Source: JAUIAI01 sp045106815 (GTDB lineage: Bacteria > Pseudomonadota > Gammaproteobacteria > Burkholderiales > Burkholderiaceae_E). From it: DNA of 64,000 nucleotides. Numbering within the stretch: position 1 is the stretch's first letter; every line of letters begins with the position of its first letter. Shown here one piece after another: positions 61,975 to 64,000 of this stretch. Below the pieces are notes generated by a model. That model was given only the letters and a program-made list of their open reading frames with translations. It searched no databases and had not been told where the DNA came from. The position numbers and the translations under genes were made by a program. Location: the NCBI GenBank assembly GCA_045106815.1, contig JBGCFG010000044.1:15074-79073 (forward strand), written 5' to 3'.

Positions 61975-63210
61975 ATGCGCGGACCGCTGGATGGTGTCAG
62001 GGTTCTTGACCTAACGACGGTGCTGATGGGGCCGTATGCCACCCAGACTTTGGGTGAGTACGGTGCCGAAGTCATCAAGATTGAAGGACTGGCAGGCGAT
62101 CTGGTGCGCGACCTGGGCCCGACACGTAATCCCGGTATGGGGGCTGTGTTTCTCAACACTAACCGGTCCAAGCAAAGCATTTCAATTGACTTGAAAGCAG
62201 CCGCCGGCCGGGAAGTTGTCCATCGCCTGATGGCTACAGTGGACGTCTTTGTGACCAATGTTCGGCCGCGCGCGCTCGCCAAACTCGGCTTAGCTGCAGA
62301 TACATTAGTTGAGCAGTACCCAAGGCTCATCTGCGCCAATCTCGTTGGCTACGATCAGCGTGGTCCGTATGCAGGTCGTCCTGCCTATGATGATTTGATT
62401 CAAGGGGGTTCAGGGTTTTCAGATTTGATGGCGCGTGCCAGCAGCGATATTCCCCGGTACGCACCCAATGCGATGGCCGATCGGGTGGTCGGCCTGACCG
62501 CTGTGGGTGCAGTGACGTCAGCCCTGTATGCGCGCGAAAAAACGGGTCAGGGACAAGCAATCGAAATTCCCATGTTCGAGACCATGACGCACTTTGTCAT
62601 GAGTGATCATCTGGGCGGTCATACCTATTCGCCCTCGCATGGGCCAGCGGGGTACGCGCGACACTTATCACCTGATAGACGCCCCCTTCAAACGAGCGAT
62701 GGTTACCTGTGTGCACTGGTATATAACGACCAGCAGTGGGAAAGATTTTTGAAAACCATGGATCTGCTCGACTGGTTTGATAAATATGATTTTCTGCGGC
62801 ATTTTGAGCGCCGCGCCGAGCGTATTGACCAGATCAACGAGATGTTGTCGTCGCTGTTTCTGACGCGTACAACTGATCAATGGATTGAGATACTCGAGCA
62901 GGCGGATGTGCCCTACATGCAGATGCACACGCTGGATTCCATCCTGACTGATCCGCAACTGGCCGCCACTGATTTCTTCCGCGAGGTGGAGCATCCTAGC
63001 GAGGGACGCCTGCGCCAGATGCGCACACCGGTGCAATGGAGCCGAACTCCGGTTGAAGAGACAAAACCGGTGCCCCGACTCGGAGAGCAAACGGTGAGCT
63101 TGTTAGAAGGCGTTGGCTACACCGCGGCAGAGATAACGACTTTACGGGCTGACGGTGCCGTTTACGCGGCTCCTGATGACGCGCCCCCTGATTCTGCCGA
63201 GGACGCCTGA
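61975..63210 (+). CDS. class III (CaiB/BaiF) CoA transferase
   Basis: This 411-residue protein has the class III start (GPLDGVRVLDLTTVLMGPYATQ), the GAEVIKIE strand near 33, and the catalytic-type Asp139 in AYDDLIQGGSG. Class III CoA transferases move CoA between organic acids through a covalent aspartyl-CoA intermediate. The acid is not predictable from sequence. It starts 42 bases after the SelD fusion and leads into the Gfo/Idh gene after 1 base, so the three probably form an operon. Confidence 0.88.
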   Translation: MRGPLDGVRVLDLTTVLMGPYATQTLGEYGAEVIKIEGLAGDLVRDLGPTRNPGMGAVFLNTNRSKQSISIDLKAAAGREVVHRLMATVDVFVTNVRPRALAKLGLAADTLVEQYPRLICANLVGYDQRGPYAGRPAYDDLIQGGSGFSDLMARASSDIPRYAPNAMADRVVGLTAVGAVTSALYAREKTGQGQAIEIPMFETMTHFVMSDHLGGHTYSPSHGPAGYARHLSPDRRPLQTSDGYLCALVYNDQQWERFLKTMDLLDWFDKYDFLRHFERRAERIDQINEMLSSLFLTRTTDQWIEILEQADVPYMQMHTLDSILTDPQLAATDFFREVEHPSEGRLRQMRTPVQWSRTPVEETKPVPRLGEQTVSLLEGVGYTAAEITTLRADGAVYAAPDDAPPDSAEDA

Positions 63211-63211
63211 T

Positions 63212-64000
63212 ATGAACTCATCTGTCACTGATGCGCGCCAGATTGAACCCTTAAAAGTGGCCGTACTGGGTGCTGGCTACTTTGCTCAGTTTCATCTTGA
63301 GGCGTGGCAGCGACTTGCGAAGGCGGGTGAGGCAGAACTGATTGGCGTTGTTGAGCCCGATTCAACTCGTTGTGAGGCGGCGGTTAGGCAGTTTGGCGCC
63401 ACGGCAGGCTTCGCGCAGCTTGATGACTTGCTCGCCAAAACCAAACCTGATTTGCTCGATATTGCCACGCCACCGCCCACTCACCTGCCGTTGGTGCGTC
63501 AGGCAGCACAGGCGAAGATTGACTGCATCGTTCAAAAGCCACTCGCACCAGATCTGGCTGAGGCAGAAGAAGTGGTTGCCGCCGCTGCATCATCAGGAAT
63601 TCGCCTGGTTGTGCATGAGAATTTTCGCTGGATGCCCTGGTATCTCGAAATGAAGCGTGCTTTGAGCGCGGGTTTACTCGGTGAGCCACACACCATTTCG
63701 GTTCGAATGAGACCAGGAGACGGGCAGGGACCATCTGCCTACCTTTCCCGACAGCCGTATTTTCAAAAAATGCCGCGCTTTCTCGTTCACGAAACCGCGA
63801 TTCACTTCATCGACAGTTTTCGGTTTTTATTCGGTGAAGTGCAAGCAGTCACAGCTCGTCTGAGAAGAATGAACCCTGCCATTGCGGGCGAGGATGCCGG
63901 TTACATCGTGCTTGAATTTGCTAACGGCACGACGGGGCTTATTGACGGCAATCGACTGAATGATCATTCGGCCACCAATACCCGCTTAACCATGGGTGAG
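63212..64000 (+). CDS. Gfo/Idh/MocA-family oxidoreductase, cut by the window end
   Basis: The frame is open from the ATG at 63212 to the edge, giving 263 residues. The NAD-binding motif is GAGYFAQFH near 21-29. The catalytic-lysine loop reads VQKPLAP (most members have EKP), followed by HENFRWMPWY and HETAIHFID, whose second His is a usual active-site residue. Such enzymes oxidise or reduce sugars, inositols and related alcohols. The start lies 1 base after the CoA transferase stop, so the genes are coupled. The C-terminal end is outside the window. Confidence 0.85.
   Translation, partial: MNSSVTDARQIEPLKVAVLGAGYFAQFHLEAWQRLAKAGEAELIGVVEPDSTRCEAAVRQFGATAGFAQLDDLLAKTKPDLLDIATPPPTHLPLVRQAAQAKIDCIVQKPLAPDLAEAEEVVAAAASSGIRLVVHENFRWMPWYLEMKRALSAGLLGEPHTISVRMRPGDGQGPSAYLSRQPYFQKMPRFLVHETAIHFIDSFRFLFGEVQAVTARLRRMNPAIAGEDAGYIVLEFANGTTGLIDGNRLNDHSATNTRLTMGE

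Noticed and set aside
1..64000. CRISPR arrays, tRNA/rRNA genes, IS elements, prophage
   Set aside because: Looked for repeated spacered units, cloverleaf-like segments, transposases and integrases; found none. The only tandem repeats are the two short ones listed.

Overview
The window is 64 kb of densely packed, moderately GC-rich bacterial chromosome carrying about 56 protein-coding genes, two of them cut by the window edges. Operons are tight, with many ATGA- or TGATG-type overlaps. The gene content (pepA-holC-valS beside lptF-lptG, a System I cytochrome c maturation operon, a Tat-exported formate dehydrogenase with the DUF3305/DUF3306 accessory genes, ArfB and a CcmH with an LRCLVCQ motif) points to a proteobacterium of the beta/gamma group. 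The CcmH and LptF sequences lean towards Burkholderiales; that placement is my impression and no search was run. I saw no phage, IS element, CRISPR array, rRNA or tRNA.

Layout. (1) 1-6.5 kb: the start of an HlyD-type adaptor gene, divergent from an exported rhodanese; a CbbY-like HAD phosphatase; a three-subunit molybdenum hydroxylase of the form II 'CO dehydrogenase-like' type (FAD, 2Fe-2S and Mo subunits); two small unknown genes, one behind a CRP-like palindrome. (2) 6.5-18.1 kb: a PhyH-type dioxygenase, then a long minus-strand formate dehydrogenase cluster that runs in transcription order DUF3305, DUF3306, polyferredoxin, TorD-like chaperone, small Tat protein, catalytic subunit, Fe-S subunit, lipoprotein, cytochrome b subunit and a terminator. 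A periplasmic ankyrin protein and an odd Rieske protein flank it. (3) 18.1-30.5 kb: ArfB, a soluble hybrid histidine kinase, the pepA-holC-unknown-valS-hydrolase operon, divergent lptF-lptG, and a candidate small RNA with its own promoter, operator-like palindrome and terminator. (4) 30.5-38.3 kb: single accessory genes (orphan TRAP binding protein, formamidase-like hydrolase, methyltransferase, D-aminoacylase-like amidohydrolase, CsgG-like lipoprotein, MFS transporter), with one 0.7 kb stretch that has no convincing gene. (5) 38.3-46.8 kb: argE followed by the complete ccm operon in the order I-A-B-C-D-E-F-G-H. (6) 46.9-52.9 kb: one gene for a UvrA of about 1977 residues made of two complete UvrA units. 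(7) 53-64 kb: saccharopine-dehydrogenase-like protein, a catabolic-looking set (HCCA isomerase, VC0807-type membrane protein, frameshifted esterase, Baeyer-Villiger-type monooxygenase), an EamA exporter, an NADH-dehydrogenase-like/SelD fusion, a CoA transferase and the start of a Gfo/Idh/MocA oxidoreductase.

How it fits together. The formate dehydrogenase and the Mo hydroxylase both need molybdopterin cofactor, and the cytochrome b subunit would pass electrons from periplasmic formate oxidation into the quinone pool. The ccm operon supplies periplasmic c-type cytochromes for such a respiratory chain. The SelD fusion implies selenophosphate production, yet the formate dehydrogenase uses cysteine in place of selenocysteine, so any selenium use must lie elsewhere, for example in tRNA selenation. 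The items I would look at first are the double UvrA, the candidate small RNA at 30.2 kb, the SelD fusion in its unusual neighbourhood, the CcmH with no export signal, the Rieske protein with a stretched cluster loop, and the frameshifted esterase.
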